Positions 31,676 to 42,221 of a stretch of 64,000 bases of DNA are shown here, in pieces (positions within the stretch are counted from its first letter, which is position 1; every line of letters starts with the position of its first letter). Source of the DNA: Eustoma russellianum (lineage: Eukaryota > Streptophyta > Magnoliopsida > Gentianales > Gentianaceae); the NCBI GenBank assembly GCA_036186865.1, contig AP025040.1, forward strand, positions 44,580,321 through 44,644,320, written 5' to 3'. A program made the translations under genes and the position numbers. Under the pieces are notes generated by a model. That model saw only the letters and a list, made by a program, of their open reading frames with translations. It made no database searches and was not told the DNA's origin.

Positions 31676-32790
31676 GAGTTAATTGCGCATGGTATCCATA
31701 CTTTGCTACCAAGTTTTAAGTAGCATCAATTCTTTTATGAAACTCACTTACCAGCCATACTTATAGATGAAATTAACACCTGGCATCCGGCAACCGATAA
31801 TTGATCTGCTGCAGGCGGTTTTTATCAAAATTCCATTTATTTTTCACTTTTTTCCCATTTGGCGCCCAAATTTTCCCAACCATGGTTAATTCCACTTTCC
31901 CTCCATTAATTCCAACCAATTCCTCCATCCAAAAACTTTATACCTCTTCCACCAACCTCACCTTTCTAAATATTTCCTCTGTTCCTTGTCTACTTCTGGT
32001 GTTAAGATTGAAAAACGATCTGCCTTGTTGACTGACAACCAATCTTTGGTTTCACCTAATCATATCAAAGCTAAAGATGGAGAAATGATTGATGAAGATG
32101 GTGCGGTGGACCAAGAGGCTGAAGACTATGCACAGGAGGACGATGACTACTATGAGCATGGAGATGGGGAGGCCTATGACTTATATGAAGGTGATAATGG
32201 TGATTCCGAAGGAGAATACCTGGATGACGATGACTTTGCCAAGAAGATGAGAGTGATGAATTAGCAGAAGATGAGAAAGTCTGAGTTGATTTTTAGGCTG
32301 TTATCTTAATTTCCATGGTGAGCTTGGTATAGAAATTGTTACCTTTAAGACCAATTTGTAATGTCAGCTTCTAAATCCTTTTTTTCCTTTACTGGTAGTT
32401 AGGATATTTCCCCCTTGTAATGATGAGAGAAGTATTTATTCTAAACCATCGGCAGCGCGGGTGGATAATTTTCCTCCTGCATCGGCAGAGGAAAGATTTT
32501 GAAAGGCGAGGTTGGTGGTATATGTATAAAGTTTTTGGATAGATGAATTGATTGGAATTAACGTAGTGAAAGTGGAATTAATCATGGTTGGGAAAATTTG
32601 AGCGCCAAGTGGGGAAAAGTGAAAAATAAATGGAATTTTGATAAAAACCGCTTGCAACAGGTCAATTCCTGGTTGCCAGATGCCAGGTGTTAATTTTACC
32701 TATAAGTATGGCTGGTAAGTGAGTTTCATAAAAGAATTGATGCTACTTAAAACTTGGTGACAAAGTATGGATACCAGGTGCAATTAACTC
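31676..32790. mobile_element. Pack-MULE-like element with long inverted repeats and captured ORF
   Basis: Terminal inverted repeats of about 306 bp (31676-31981 and 32486-32790) start GAGTTAATTGC. The element is flanked by a perfect 10-bp repeat TGTTATAAAA (31666-31675 and 32791-32800), within the 9-11 bp range of Mutator elements. The roughly 500-bp interior has no transposase but encodes an acidic ORF ending at 32264, followed by a normal-looking transcript-end sequence. This is the architecture of a Mutator element that captured a piece of host gene. The source gene is not in the window. Confidence 0.82.
31986..32264 (+). CDS. Captured acidic C-terminal gene fragment, product unknown
   Basis: 92 codons from the first ATG. 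The sequence is highly acidic, with runs such as EAEDYAQEDDDYYEHGDGEA, and ends EYLDDDDFAKKMRVMN before TAG. I do not recognise the parent gene. Composition suggests the disordered acidic tail of a nuclear protein. It fills the interior of the Pack-MULE-like element and has no start context of its own, so if expressed it would depend on a promoter in the terminal repeats. The frame is undamaged, which is notable, but it may simply be young. Confidence 0.4.
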   Translation: MSTSGVKIEKRSALLTDNQSLVSPNHIKAKDGEMIDEDGAVDQEAEDYAQEDDDYYEHGDGEAYDLYEGDNGDSEGEYLDDDDFAKKMRVMN

Positions 32791-32803
32791 TGTTATAAAA
32801 GAA

Positions 32804-32991
32804 CAATAACAAACTAACACATTATATTTCTATTATTGTGTCATTTATGTAGGTACATATAGAGTTGGGGGTCTCACTGGAAGCAAACTCTCTGTCCCTT
32901 GGAATAGAGGTATTGTTTGTCTGCTGTTTATCCTCTCTAGACCTTAGCGATAGTTTTTGTTGTCGTATACTGGGTATGACTGATGATGATT
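32804..32991 (+). mobile_element. TS-like SINE inserted at the Pack-MULE edge
   Basis: Flanked by perfect 13-bp duplications TGTTATAAAAGAA (32791-32803 and 32992-33004). The body has GGGGGTCTCACTGGAAGCAA and a TGATGATG tail, homologous to the copy at 7479-7705. Its left duplication overlaps the Pack-MULE target duplication, so it landed in the very bases duplicated by the earlier insertion. Confidence 0.88.
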
Positions 32992-33004
32992 TGTTATAAA
33001 AGAA

Positions 33005-33605
33005 AGTGAAAAGGAGGAAGATGACTTCAGAAATTTAGGTGTGATTTTTGGCATCACCTCTTTCCAATTTGCCCTATTAGTTTGTGGAATTGAGCTTTCC
33101 GTGGACCGTATCAGTGTGCTTAGGGAATCAATAGGACATGATTTGACGACGGAACAGACCGAGAATGAAATGAATATTAGTCAAGACTGTTGCAATGGGT
33201 CGACCATTTGCGAGTTATTTGAGTTTGATTTCTTCAATTTATTTTTTTGTAGTTTATATCCCTTAATAAGTTAAAACTGAAAAAGAATAAACTTATCTTT
33301 GCTTGTATAGAATTAGAGATGCATTGACAATGAAACATAGTTCACGTGGGTAAAACTAAGAGTCTAAGTGAATTAATAATGAATTAAGTCATAAAATCCA
33401 ATTTAATTCAATCTGAAAATGGCAATCAAGACTCAGAATGCAAAAAATCACATAAGTATATCGTATACTTCCTCATAAAAATATTGATATGTTTGTTACT
33501 ATAGGTTGTGTAAAAAATTATTATCACTTAACAAATATAAAATTAGATTTATTGCTAAAGTCTGTTTCTATTTATAATAGAATAAAAGAAATCTTTTTTA
33601 TTGAC
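33005..33605. other. AT-rich intergenic sequence
   Basis: No gene, RNA or repeat recognised. Confidence 0.5.
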
Positions 33606-33609
33606 TTTG

Positions 33610-33785
33610 GAATATGATAGAATATATCAAAATGACTCATTAAATTGTTTTCCAATGACCCATAATGAAAACCGCGTCAAGCTGTGTCGATGAACTGTTA
33701 CTTCACAATGTTGTTTACGTCTGACTTTTTCATATCTCACCATAGACGAGAGCCTCTAAGGCATTAGGGTAATGTTGTTGATAGC
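33610..33785. mobile_element. Rearranged TTG-tail SINE (halves in opposite orientation)
   Basis: Left part, AATGACTCATTAAATTG, is plus-oriented. The middle, CCCATAATGAAAACCGCGTC up to ACTTCACAAT, is minus-oriented. The right part, GTTTACGTCTGACTTTTTCA to AATGTTGTTG, is plus again. It looks like an internal inversion or two partial insertions. Confidence 0.6.
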
Positions 33786-34066
33786 TAAAGTCTATATAAT
33801 AATAATAATAATAACCTTGTCAAACAAATGATTGAAATTGGATTCTGTAGTTTCAGATTATTTTTAATGCTATAACAACATTTTAATATCAAAGTATTTT
33901 ACCCAATAGACCAATAGAGTACAAGGAAATGCAAGAAGTATGACAATATACTTTAAAGGGCGCCTTACGTTACCCTATTAATGTCTCGGCTGACAAATTG
34001 TAACGGCGATGTTATTCGATATTTGGGATTGAGAAACTTAAAATTATTTTCCTGTATGTATATAAA

Positions 34067-34232
34067 GGGACCTGATTCTGTTACTACAATTTCCTTACCT
34101 ATTTTCTTACCGCACGACACGCGACAGTTGGATAGAGTGGTGAAGCTAAATGAAGGTCAACTGTATCTAGCCTTACCACCATTCTCTTCTGTCACGTGTT
34201 GTACGGTGGAAATGTGGGTGAGGGGATCCAAA
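34067..34232. mobile_element. Mutator-like MITE with G-box palindrome (copy 5, diverged)
   Basis: Same palindromic plan as copies 1-4 and 6, with CCGCACGACACGCGACAG on the left, GTGAAGCTAAATGAAGGTCA in the core and GTCACGTGTTGTACGGTG on the right. Flanks TATATAAAG and TCTATAAAT match 7/9. The most diverged copy. Confidence 0.65.
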
Positions 34233-35095
34233 CACGTCTATAAATGCTAATGGTCGAATTAACAGTGACTACCTTGATTTCCAAAGGAAACAAAAAAAAA
34301 AAGAAAAAGGAAAAGAAATACTTAAGATGAACATCAAAGTCTACGGTAGGGGTTGGGTTTCTTATATGAATTCAAAACTAAAGTCAAAATGAGCACCGGT
34401 AAACAACCGCCTGACTTGCTGCTTAATCAACCGTCATGCAGGACACATTTATTGTTTAACGCGTCAGGTACATATATATACACATATGCATATATACACA
34501 TGCATGCACACACACATATATATTCACTCAAAAAGAAATATCCATATACATATACATACATATATTTATGTACATATTTATTTAAGTTATAAATAAACAT
34601 AGATCGGTGAAAAATTCTTCTTCTTCGTCTTAATAATATTGTCTTAATTTGACTTGGATACAATTTAACAAAGTCAAACTTTATAGATCACTACTCTTAT
34701 TATATCTTTAGTTGGTTACTTGATATAAGTTAGAAAACATCATGTAATTATTAATCGAATGCGTAATATAGAAATTTTGATTAGTGATGCTTATTATTTT
34801 TAGAAAATAAACAATATTTTTAAAAACAAACTAGAATAGAAAGAATGACAATATTTTTGAAACGGTATATATATACAGACGCACACACAAAAATTTGTAC
34901 TGGTCAATTTTTTGGTGTTGGCTAAAGAACAACTCTTATACGTAGCGACTATTAAGATATGGTACTTGTTACTCTGATGTACTTTTATTGTGATGTCAAC
35001 TAATGTATATAACACGAGTACAGGTTAATCCTTAATTTCTAGGATTTTTCACCGTCACGTTCGTACGTAAAATTTTATAAAAATGTAAATCAAAG
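34233..35095. other. Intergenic with CA/TA microsatellite
   Basis: 34465-34570 is alternating purine-pyrimidine sequence (TATACACATA, CACACACACATATATAT), a candidate Z-DNA-forming tract. No gene otherwise seen. Confidence 0.6.
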
Positions 35096-35099
35096 GCGA

Positions 35100-35300
35100 C
35101 AAAAACGTTACCCTATTGTTTTAGACACTTCAGTCTATGACATGTATGAAGGAGTCGGATATACACAACTATACTCATGTGTTAAAAATATACACAGGTT
35201 GTTTCTTGATGACTTATAATGAAAATTGCTTCAAGCTGTGTCGATCAACTGCTACTTATTAATATAAAAAATGCAGCCAATTTAGCGAGTTATTTTGTTT
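35100..35300 (-). mobile_element. TTG-tail SINE
   Basis: Plus-strand reading: AGGAGTCGGATATACACAAC, CATGTGTTAAAAATATACAC, AGGTTGTTTCTTGATGAC, then CAAGCTGTGTCGATCAACTG. This is the inverse of the family consensus. The tail end is decayed. Confidence 0.7.
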
Positions 35301-35529
35301 TTTTATATTATATTCTAAAGTAAAAGGAAAAGAGTGTACTTAATTATATTGGAAATAAACATTCGTCTAAATAAAAAAATTAAAGTTTGTCATATATTAA
35401 ACACAGGAGATCAACATATAAACCGTTGGCAGCATCGGAACTTCTATACTATACAAGTTATGTGCATCTCTTATTTTTCCACTATGTTAAAGCTTTCGCA
35501 GACTATAACACAATACTTTTTTTTATATT

Positions 35530-35789
35530 GTTGGTAAAGGTTGAACCCCAACCTAAAGGGTCTCACCGTCTCATGCCCAAGAAGCTGCATTGATGATGTA
35601 AATCAGGAGTCCAGCGGCTTCCTAGATTGGGTGAGATCTTACACAGTTATCTATACAAAGTGCCCCCACAAACCAGGTCTTTAGCTTGGCAGCAGAGGAA
35701 TACTGTGTGCGTCCCTGGATTCGAACTTATGACTTTTTGTTAGTAATCCCTAACTCAAGTACCAACTGGACTATGCCTTGTGAGCATAC
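35530..35789 (-). mobile_element. tRNA-derived SINE with A and B boxes (copy 1)
   Basis: On the minus strand the head reads CATAGTCCAGTTGGTACTTG (box A type) and then AGTTCGAATCCAGGG (box B), a pol III promoter at tRNA-like spacing. The body ends in AGACCCTTTAGG-type sequence. Flanking ATACTTTTT-ATATT repeats (near 35512 and 35790) look like a target duplication with a T-run length change. Confidence 0.85.
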
Positions 35790-35949
35790 TTTTTATATTA
35801 GTGCTTGTGTTAAGTTGACATTGAATATAACATGTACCGACTTCGAATGTAAATGAATGATTCAAAGGTATCATGAACAAAAATAATGCTTTAGTCAGTA
35901 AAAACCCACACGCATTAGGAGAAATAATACAATACAGAGACAGAGACAG

Positions 35950-36118
35950 GAGGCGGACATTAGATCAACTGGTAATGTTGGTGTTTTGTAACTTTGAGGA
36001 TAAGGGCTCGAGCCGTAGAATAGCCTCTTGCACAAAATGTAAGGTAATGCTGCGTATGTCAGATCACAAAGTGATCCAATCCCTCCTCAGGCCCCATGTA
36101 AATGCAAAAGACTAGTGC
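35950..36118 (+). mobile_element. Au-like SINE
   Basis: Head TTAGATCAACTGGTAATG (box A-like), box B GGGCTCGAGCCGT, then AGCCTCTTGCACAAAATGTA, GGTAATGCTGCGTATGTCAG, and the terminal ACTAGTGCACCG. This is the standard Au SINE order. An independent insertion next to the tRNA-headed SINE. Confidence 0.82.
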
Positions 36119-36246
36119 ACCGAAAACACACTTTAATATAATACAAAGACAAAAAAAGGTGGAATATAAACATGAAACATGAGAAAAATGTTAGAATAAT
36201 CATTTACCTTTAGTGCAACATGGGAAAAATACCTCAAATAAAGTGT

Positions 36247-36480
36247 CAACAACAACAATAACATCACCCCATTGACTTAGAGGCTCCAACCTATGGCGGG
36301 TTATGGGAGTCAGATGTACGTAATCATGCCCATGTGTTAGAAACACACAGAGGTTGTTTCCGATGATCCGTAATGATGTGTCAAGTTATGTCGATCAACT
36401 GGTACTTCACAATATAAGAAGCGCAACTAATTTAGTGAGTCATTTTGTTATATTCCATCATATTCCAAAATGAAGGAAGT
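36247..36480 (-). mobile_element. TTG-tail SINE
   Basis: Nearly full length in reverse: CAACAACAATAACATCACCC, GACTTAGAGGCTCCAACC, GTTAGAAACACACAGAGG, TTGTTTCCGATGATCCG, TCAAGTTATGTCGATCAAC, ACTTCACAATATAAGAAGCG, CATCATATTCCAAAATG. Confidence 0.8.
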
Positions 36481-36738
36481 CTTTGTTTCCATTGGGAAAA
36501 TGGAAACACCTCAAATAAAGTGTAATTGTACTAATTACTTCTTCAATATAATAAATTACCAACTTGTTTAAATTCTGGAACAATTTTTCCCCTTAGAGAA
36601 GGAAAGTACACAGAAATAAGCAATAATAGAGCCATCACAAAGTCAAGAAATCGATAGACAACTGCAAAATTAAAGCCTTCGTATACGCGGTTTATTAGGT
36701 CATTGTTACTTGTTAGACCGATTCTGTTTCCTACCCGT

Positions 36739-36906
36739 GGGATAGGATCACCTCACCCATGCATCACCGCACGACACGTGACAGCAAGAGAGTGTGGTGA
36801 GGCTAAATGAGAGTCACTCGCATCTAGTCTTAACACCTCACCCTGCTGCCACGTGTCGCGTGGTCATAAATGGGATGGGGGATTGAGGATAAACAGATAC
36901 AATCCC
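36739..36906. mobile_element. Mutator-like MITE with G-box palindrome (copy 6)
   Basis: Starts GGGATAGGATCACCTCACCC. It holds GACACGTGACAG and CCACGTGTCGCG facing each other around GTGAGGCTAAATGAGAGTCA. The right end is less conserved and the flanking duplication is weak (CTACC on both sides). Confidence 0.75.
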
Positions 36907-38150
36907 CTACCTTCTATCTGCCGTAAGGTCAAAATCGTCATAAAACATCAGAAAACCTAATCTTCTGTTTGTTCTTCTGTCCTTTTTTCTTTCATTTTGA
37001 ATTTTTATTATGATACACATATATACCAACGAAATCAAAAGCTACTGCTAGAGTCTTGATATGGTGAAAGACATGCAAACAATACCTATATATCAAAGGA
37101 TATAAAGTTTGCTTCTATTGAGAAGCCCGAATCTATATGTACCAGTCGAATTTTTATTATGATTATGTAAGCAAATATTTGAATTTTTATTGCTGAGTAA
37201 TCAATATTAATAATACAAAATACTTAATATGATACTTGTTTTAATTCGTGTAACGAGATATTTAATATGAGATAATCGTTTAATTACCCCTTAGATATGG
37301 CACTAATTATTGTTTTCTTAAATTTACTTCCCTAATAAATGGTTTCTTCCTTGATTATCGCAAATGGGTTCCACTTTTATTTTCCAGAATAAAAGTAAAT
37401 TTTAGAGTTTAAAAAAATTGTAATTATAGTCACTTGGGAAAATTTTGGCACATTAGTCCCATCCCATATGTTCTCATGTGATTATGATGAACTTATCCAA
37501 TCAAACAAAGAATATGAAAGAATTGTTAAAATTGTTGAAAGTATCTCATCATGCCTTGCAAGTAAGCGGCAGTAATGATGATCACTGTTTCTTTTATATA
37601 TTAATATGCAACAACAACCATACTCAGTATATTTCAACGACAGCAAAAACTATCGCTGGGGTATGAGAAGGATGAGAGGCAAGCAAATAAAACCTCCATA
37701 TCAAATACGCAGAATATACATATTACTAATCATAAGATATTGTAGGTTGAGATAAACGAGCTTTACCCACGGAAGCAACTTTTATTAACACCCTTTTCCC
37801 TAATGAAAATTATTATTAACATTCCCAGGCATACTAATACTGAATAAACGACTGAAGTGCTGAAATATATTAGTACAATAAATATGTATATTAAATATCA
37901 CAATTAGAAATTGTGGAAAAACAAAAACTACATATACGAACTATGAATGAAATTACTACTCAATTTGACAAAAACATGCATTAGTGAACCTCGGTTGGAA
38001 GAACCTTTGGTGAGACCATATTGTAAGCCATCAGATTTAAATTCCTGACTTATAACCGTGAAAGTTTCGTAGACATTTCACATAGTAACTAGGCTAGCTA
38101 GTCAAGTTGGTTCATTTATGATAAATAAAAAAAACACAACTTGATTAAAT
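36907..38150. other. AT-rich intergenic sequence
   Basis: No gene recognised. A minus-strand TS-like SINE tail fragment lies at about 37606-37680 (CAACAACAACCATACTCAGT then AAAAACTATCGCTGGGG). The remainder is unremarkable AT-rich DNA. Confidence 0.55.
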
Positions 38151-38151
38151 G

Positions 38152-39531
38152 TAACAGTTGTGTATTTTTTGATGATTTACATAAGCTATATGAGTAAAAG
38201 ATTTCAAACAATGCGCAAAATTAAAAGTCAAATTCTCAGAATAGTCAAGACCAAACTCAAAATGATCTTGACCGGATGTTCGGTGTGATTCAAGATATAC
38301 TAGACCGAACTCAAAATGGTCTACTCCAAACGTTCAGTATAAGTATACCAAACTTTATGTTAAGGTGACCAAAGGCACCACTGAATGTAGCTTTTGTGTT
38401 TGGTAACCCACCAGACCGAACTCAAGATTGGCAAGCCCAAATGTTTGGTCTTTGTATTTCAAAATTCATAAAAAGTCAAAGTCGAAGTTTGATTAAATAC
38501 AGGACCAAACTCAAAAGTGTGAGTTCTCTCTAAGGCAACACTGAACATACAGTACATTCAGTGTTGAGTTCACTGAGGTTGACAAAGAGTTCGAGAAGAG
38601 GAGACCGAACTCAAGAGCGAACTAAGAGTTTAGTTCGGTGCGAAAGACCAAACGTTCGGTCTCTTAATTCAGTGTCCTGAAATATAGCTATTACAATACG
38701 ATTTCTAAACTATAAAAATTTTTAACTCTGTCATATCTACTCCAAATTGATTGTTCATTTATTGTCAAATCTCTAATGCTATTTTGAGTGATTTCACATG
38801 TTCTTTAAGTATCCAGGTGGCGAATCTTGAACCACCATGAGAAAAAGAGTTGTTGGAGAAATTTTGAATTATGAAAGAGTAATTCAAAAAAGAAAGACAA
38901 ATGAACAAGGCTAAAAAATAAAATTGAAGATCTCTATATATACAAGAAGTGAATACATACTTTTAATTTCTTCAAGCTCTGTTCCCCCTTCATCTCAAAG
39001 TTCTAAAGTGCAGAAGTGTTTAAAGTTCATCAAGCCTGTAATGCTTGTATAAATTGTTGTATTTTGAGACTTGTTGAAGTTTAACACAACATGAACTAAA
39101 AATATTTGATCTTTTACTTGTAATTTATACTTGATTTGAAAGTGTAACTCCACTTATTCTCACAAAACTTATTTGGTGAAAGTTCTTAGCAATAACTTTG
39201 CTAAACTTGTGAACAAACAAGTAGAAGAGCTTGAAGGCTCTTGGTTGTAGTTGTTATAGAAGTTATTATAGCAATTTTTGTAATTGGAGCTTATTGGTCT
39301 ATTTAATCAATCTATATAGTTGTCATTGAAAATATATTTGGAAAGAAAATGGTAATGAAATGTGATAAAAGATAGTTTAACCACTATAAATTATGTGTCT
39401 CCGATCACTATCTCTCATATTCTTCTTATTTTGATAAGTAATTTGAGTTGGAGTATGATAAACCGAAAAAACTTGAAAAATTGTCCAGCATTCTATTCAA
39501 CCCCACTCTAGCACGTTCTTTACATGCCTAA
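38152..39531 (+). mobile_element. Possible solo LTR with ACCGAACTC repeats
   Basis: Possible ends TGTAACAGTTGTG and ATGCCTAACA, like SIRE-type copia LTRs (the start is followed by TTTTTTGATGATTTACAT). No target duplication found, so the boundaries are tentative. Inside are at least five copies of a motif like AGACCGAACTCAAAA and several inverse CGTTCGGTCT-like copies. No gag-pol nearby. Confidence 0.5.
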
Positions 39532-39749
39532 CAAAAGTAAGTTCCATAGGCCTAACAAAAGTAAGTTCCATAATACTTTAGTGTCACCTATTAAACATAG
39601 AACTAGTTAGTCAATGTTTAATAAAATTTGAAAATGAAGACCAAAAATGTCATACCAAATCCTATGGGATCATATAGTATACCCCAAGGACGGGGGGCAC
39701 ATTAATTGCCAAACGCCAAAGTCTCCTCCTCCAACATTTGGAAATGTCC

Positions 39750-39981
39750 TTATATGATATATGTGTTATACATTAACGTGTATATAACTTAGTAAATCAT
39801 GGAATGTAGCCTCCCCATATGAAAATTTTATATGATATATGTGTTATACATTAATGTGTATATAACTTACTAAATCATGGAATGTAGCCTTTCCATATGA
39901 AAATTTTATATGATATATGTGTTACATTAATGTGTATACAACTTGGTAAATCATGGAATGTAGCCTCCCCATATGAAAATT
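39750..39981 (+). repeat. 78-bp tandem triplication
   Basis: Three direct copies, 39750-39827, 39828-39905 and 39906-39981, each running from TTATATGATATATGTGTTA to CCCATATGAAAATT. The third is 2 bp shorter. Divergence is only a few bases per copy, so the expansion is recent. It adjoins a TTG-tail SINE at 40093. Confidence 0.93.
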
Positions 39982-40092
39982 CTGGCTCCTCATCGGTTGA
40001 TTTAAGTCCTGAATTGCTACTTGTTGAATTTCATGTTCATTTCGTTGTTAACCGAGTTTCGAATTTTAATAGAGTTAAAGACACAGTCTTTT

Positions 40093-40335
40093 TTGGTTTT
40101 AGAATATGATGGAATAAAGCAAAATGACTCATTAAATTGGCTGCGTTTTTTATATTGTGAATTAACAGTTGATCGACGTAACTTGACGCAATTTTCATTA
40201 TGGGTCATTGGAAAACAACATTTGTGTGTTTCTAACATATGAGTATGATCGTATATATCCGACCCTCCCATACCTTAATATAGACAAAATCAGATAATAC
40301 AATAAAATAATGTTGTTGTTGTCGGTTGTTAACCG
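40093..40335 (+). mobile_element. TTG-tail SINE
   Basis: Plus-oriented, nearly complete: TAGAATATGATGGAATAAAG, AATGACTCATTAAATTGG, GTGAATTAACAGTTGATCG, GGGTCATTGGAAAACAAC, TTTCTAACATATGAGTATG, CCGACCCTCCCATACC, ending AATGTTGTTGTTG. Confidence 0.82.
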
Positions 40336-40574
40336 ACTAACTACTCAAAATCCCATTCCCCGTGTTCTTAAAGGTTCTATGAAATTCTTTTAAGTGGCTT
40401 AAAGGGAACTTTGTTATGTCATTTAAACGATACTGCCAAATTCGACCAAACTTCTTTATGTTTTATCTTAAGACTCATCTTTTAAAACTCAACTCGATTT
40501 GAACATACATACTAATAATTTAGTGATCTAGTAGTATTTACGGGTTGTTCAAATTTAAAACTTAAACAACTGTA

Positions 40575-40800
40575 CAATACCAACGTTATTCTATTGTCTT
40601 AGAAGCTCTCTCCTATGACAAGGTATAAAGGTAAGATTAATGCAACCATACCCATGTGCTAGAAACACACAGAGATTGTTTTTTGACGACCCATAATGAA
40701 AATTGCGTCAAACTGTGTCGATCAACTGATACTTCACAATATAAGAAGCGCAACCTATTTATTGAGTTATTTTGCTTTATTTAATCATATTCTAAAATCA
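40575..40800 (-). mobile_element. TTG-tail SINE
   Basis: Minus-oriented copy 240 bp from the previous one, so the two form a loose inverted pair. It contains CCATGTGCTAGAAACACACA, TTGACGACCCATAATGAAA, CGTCAAACTGTGTCGATC and AATATAAGAAGCGCAACC. Confidence 0.8.
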
Positions 40801-41859
40801 AGGAAGAGTGTGTACTTGATTCCATTGGAAATGGAAACAATCTCTGCTATAAAACCAATAAAATCTGCTATATTTGATAAATCATGCAATGAACTACTAA
40901 TCCACCAACGGTTTTTTTTTTTGGGAAAACGATCTCATATATTCATAACTCAACAAAACTGTATGTACATCAGTAGAAAGAATATACTCTACGACAAAGC
41001 TATACACCACGACTACAGCTACTATCAAACGTGGGTGAGAAAACAACAGACTGTTTGTTTTCTTTTTGTTTCCCTTCTTTGTAGTAAAACATTTTAATTG
41101 CTTAAATAAAGATCACATAAATAAAACTAAATTGCACTAATCAAACCAACAGGTCCAAGATGTCCATCACCAATGGAGTAAAGTCCCAACAATACGCAAG
41201 AAGTAATGATAATTTCTTTATACGTCTTACTTGCACCTTTTTATGCAATAAGCTGTTTTCGCACCTCGCACCCATAATGTTAAAGTTACAAAACAGCAAC
41301 CTTAGTAGTTGGTCTCAGATCCGGCCGCAGACCAACCCATGTACGTTCAAGCTTTTCTTAACCAGGGCTACCGGAAACTTCAACAGAACTCTCTATTAAG
41401 TTAGTCCGTATTTATTACTGTGCTGGCAAATCATAAAATTAGGATGATTATAAGTATAATTCTAAATTTTATGTGTTATAGAGGAATACGATGTAAATTA
41501 TTGAGACAAGTTCTGAGTTATCTATCTTTATTTTTTTCAAATGAAAATTCCTATGAGCTATATCAAATTCCTAACACATATAGGGTCTTTTCCTTCGGAA
41601 TTGAAAAAAGACATTTTTTTGGAAACGAAAAAAAAAATATTTTCTTATAAGAAATATTAATGCATCAAATTCTTTGATGGGTACATAGTTTGACCACAAA
41701 CAAGATGTTCATAAATAAACAACTTTACATGTGGCAGAAAAGAAACCAAAGAATTTACTAACACGAGACCAAAGGTCAAAGAACTCAAGCTCTACATATT
41801 ATTTCAGGTTATTTTGTTGTTTACCTTTTCAATAGATTAATGACATATATTTCAAAGTT
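40801..41859. other. Intergenic sequence with no recognised gene
   Basis: Open frames exist (for example 133 codons from 40696) but they begin inside a SINE and show no recognisable domain or codon pattern, so I treat this as non-coding. Confidence 0.5.
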
Positions 41860-42080
41860 AGAGTTAATGGAATAAAGCAAAGTGACTCACTAAATTGGTT
41901 GTGTTTTTTATATTATGAAGTAGCAGTTGATCGACACAGCTTGACGTAATTTTCATTATGGGTCACCGAGAAACAACATCTATGTGTTTCTAACACATGG
42001 TATGGTTGCGTACATCCGACTCTTTCATACCTCATCATATGCAGGAGACTCTAAGACAATGTGGTAATATTGTTATTGTT
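41860..42080 (+). mobile_element. TTG-tail SINE
   Basis: Plus-oriented: AATGGAATAAAGCAAAGTG, ATTGGTTGTGTTTTTTATAT, CAGTTGATCGACACAGCTTG, GGGTCACCGAGAAACAAC, GGTTGCGTACATCCGACTC, ending GGTAATATTGTTATTGTT. Confidence 0.8.
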
Positions 42081-42221
42081 TCGTGGAAAATAATTAGAAA
42101 GGTGATGTTAGATTGGATACCACGGTTTATAAGTTATGGTTATTTTGATTTATAAATTTTTTTCTATAAGGTAAGCATGTGCTATAAGTTGTTTTTGCAT
42201 TTGTTTGACCTTAGATTGCAG

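Noticed and set aside
31986..32264. Treating the acidic ORF as an independent host gene
   Set aside because: It lies wholly within the inverted repeats of a Mutator-like element and has no promoter or upstream exon of its own, so it is listed as a captured fragment.
38152..39531. Firm assignment as a solo LTR with a target duplication
   Set aside because: No matching 5-bp flanks were found, so it is kept only as a tentative call.
40696..41097. 133-codon open frame as a gene
   Set aside because: It starts inside a SINE, has no recognisable domain and lies in AT-rich DNA where long frames arise by chance.
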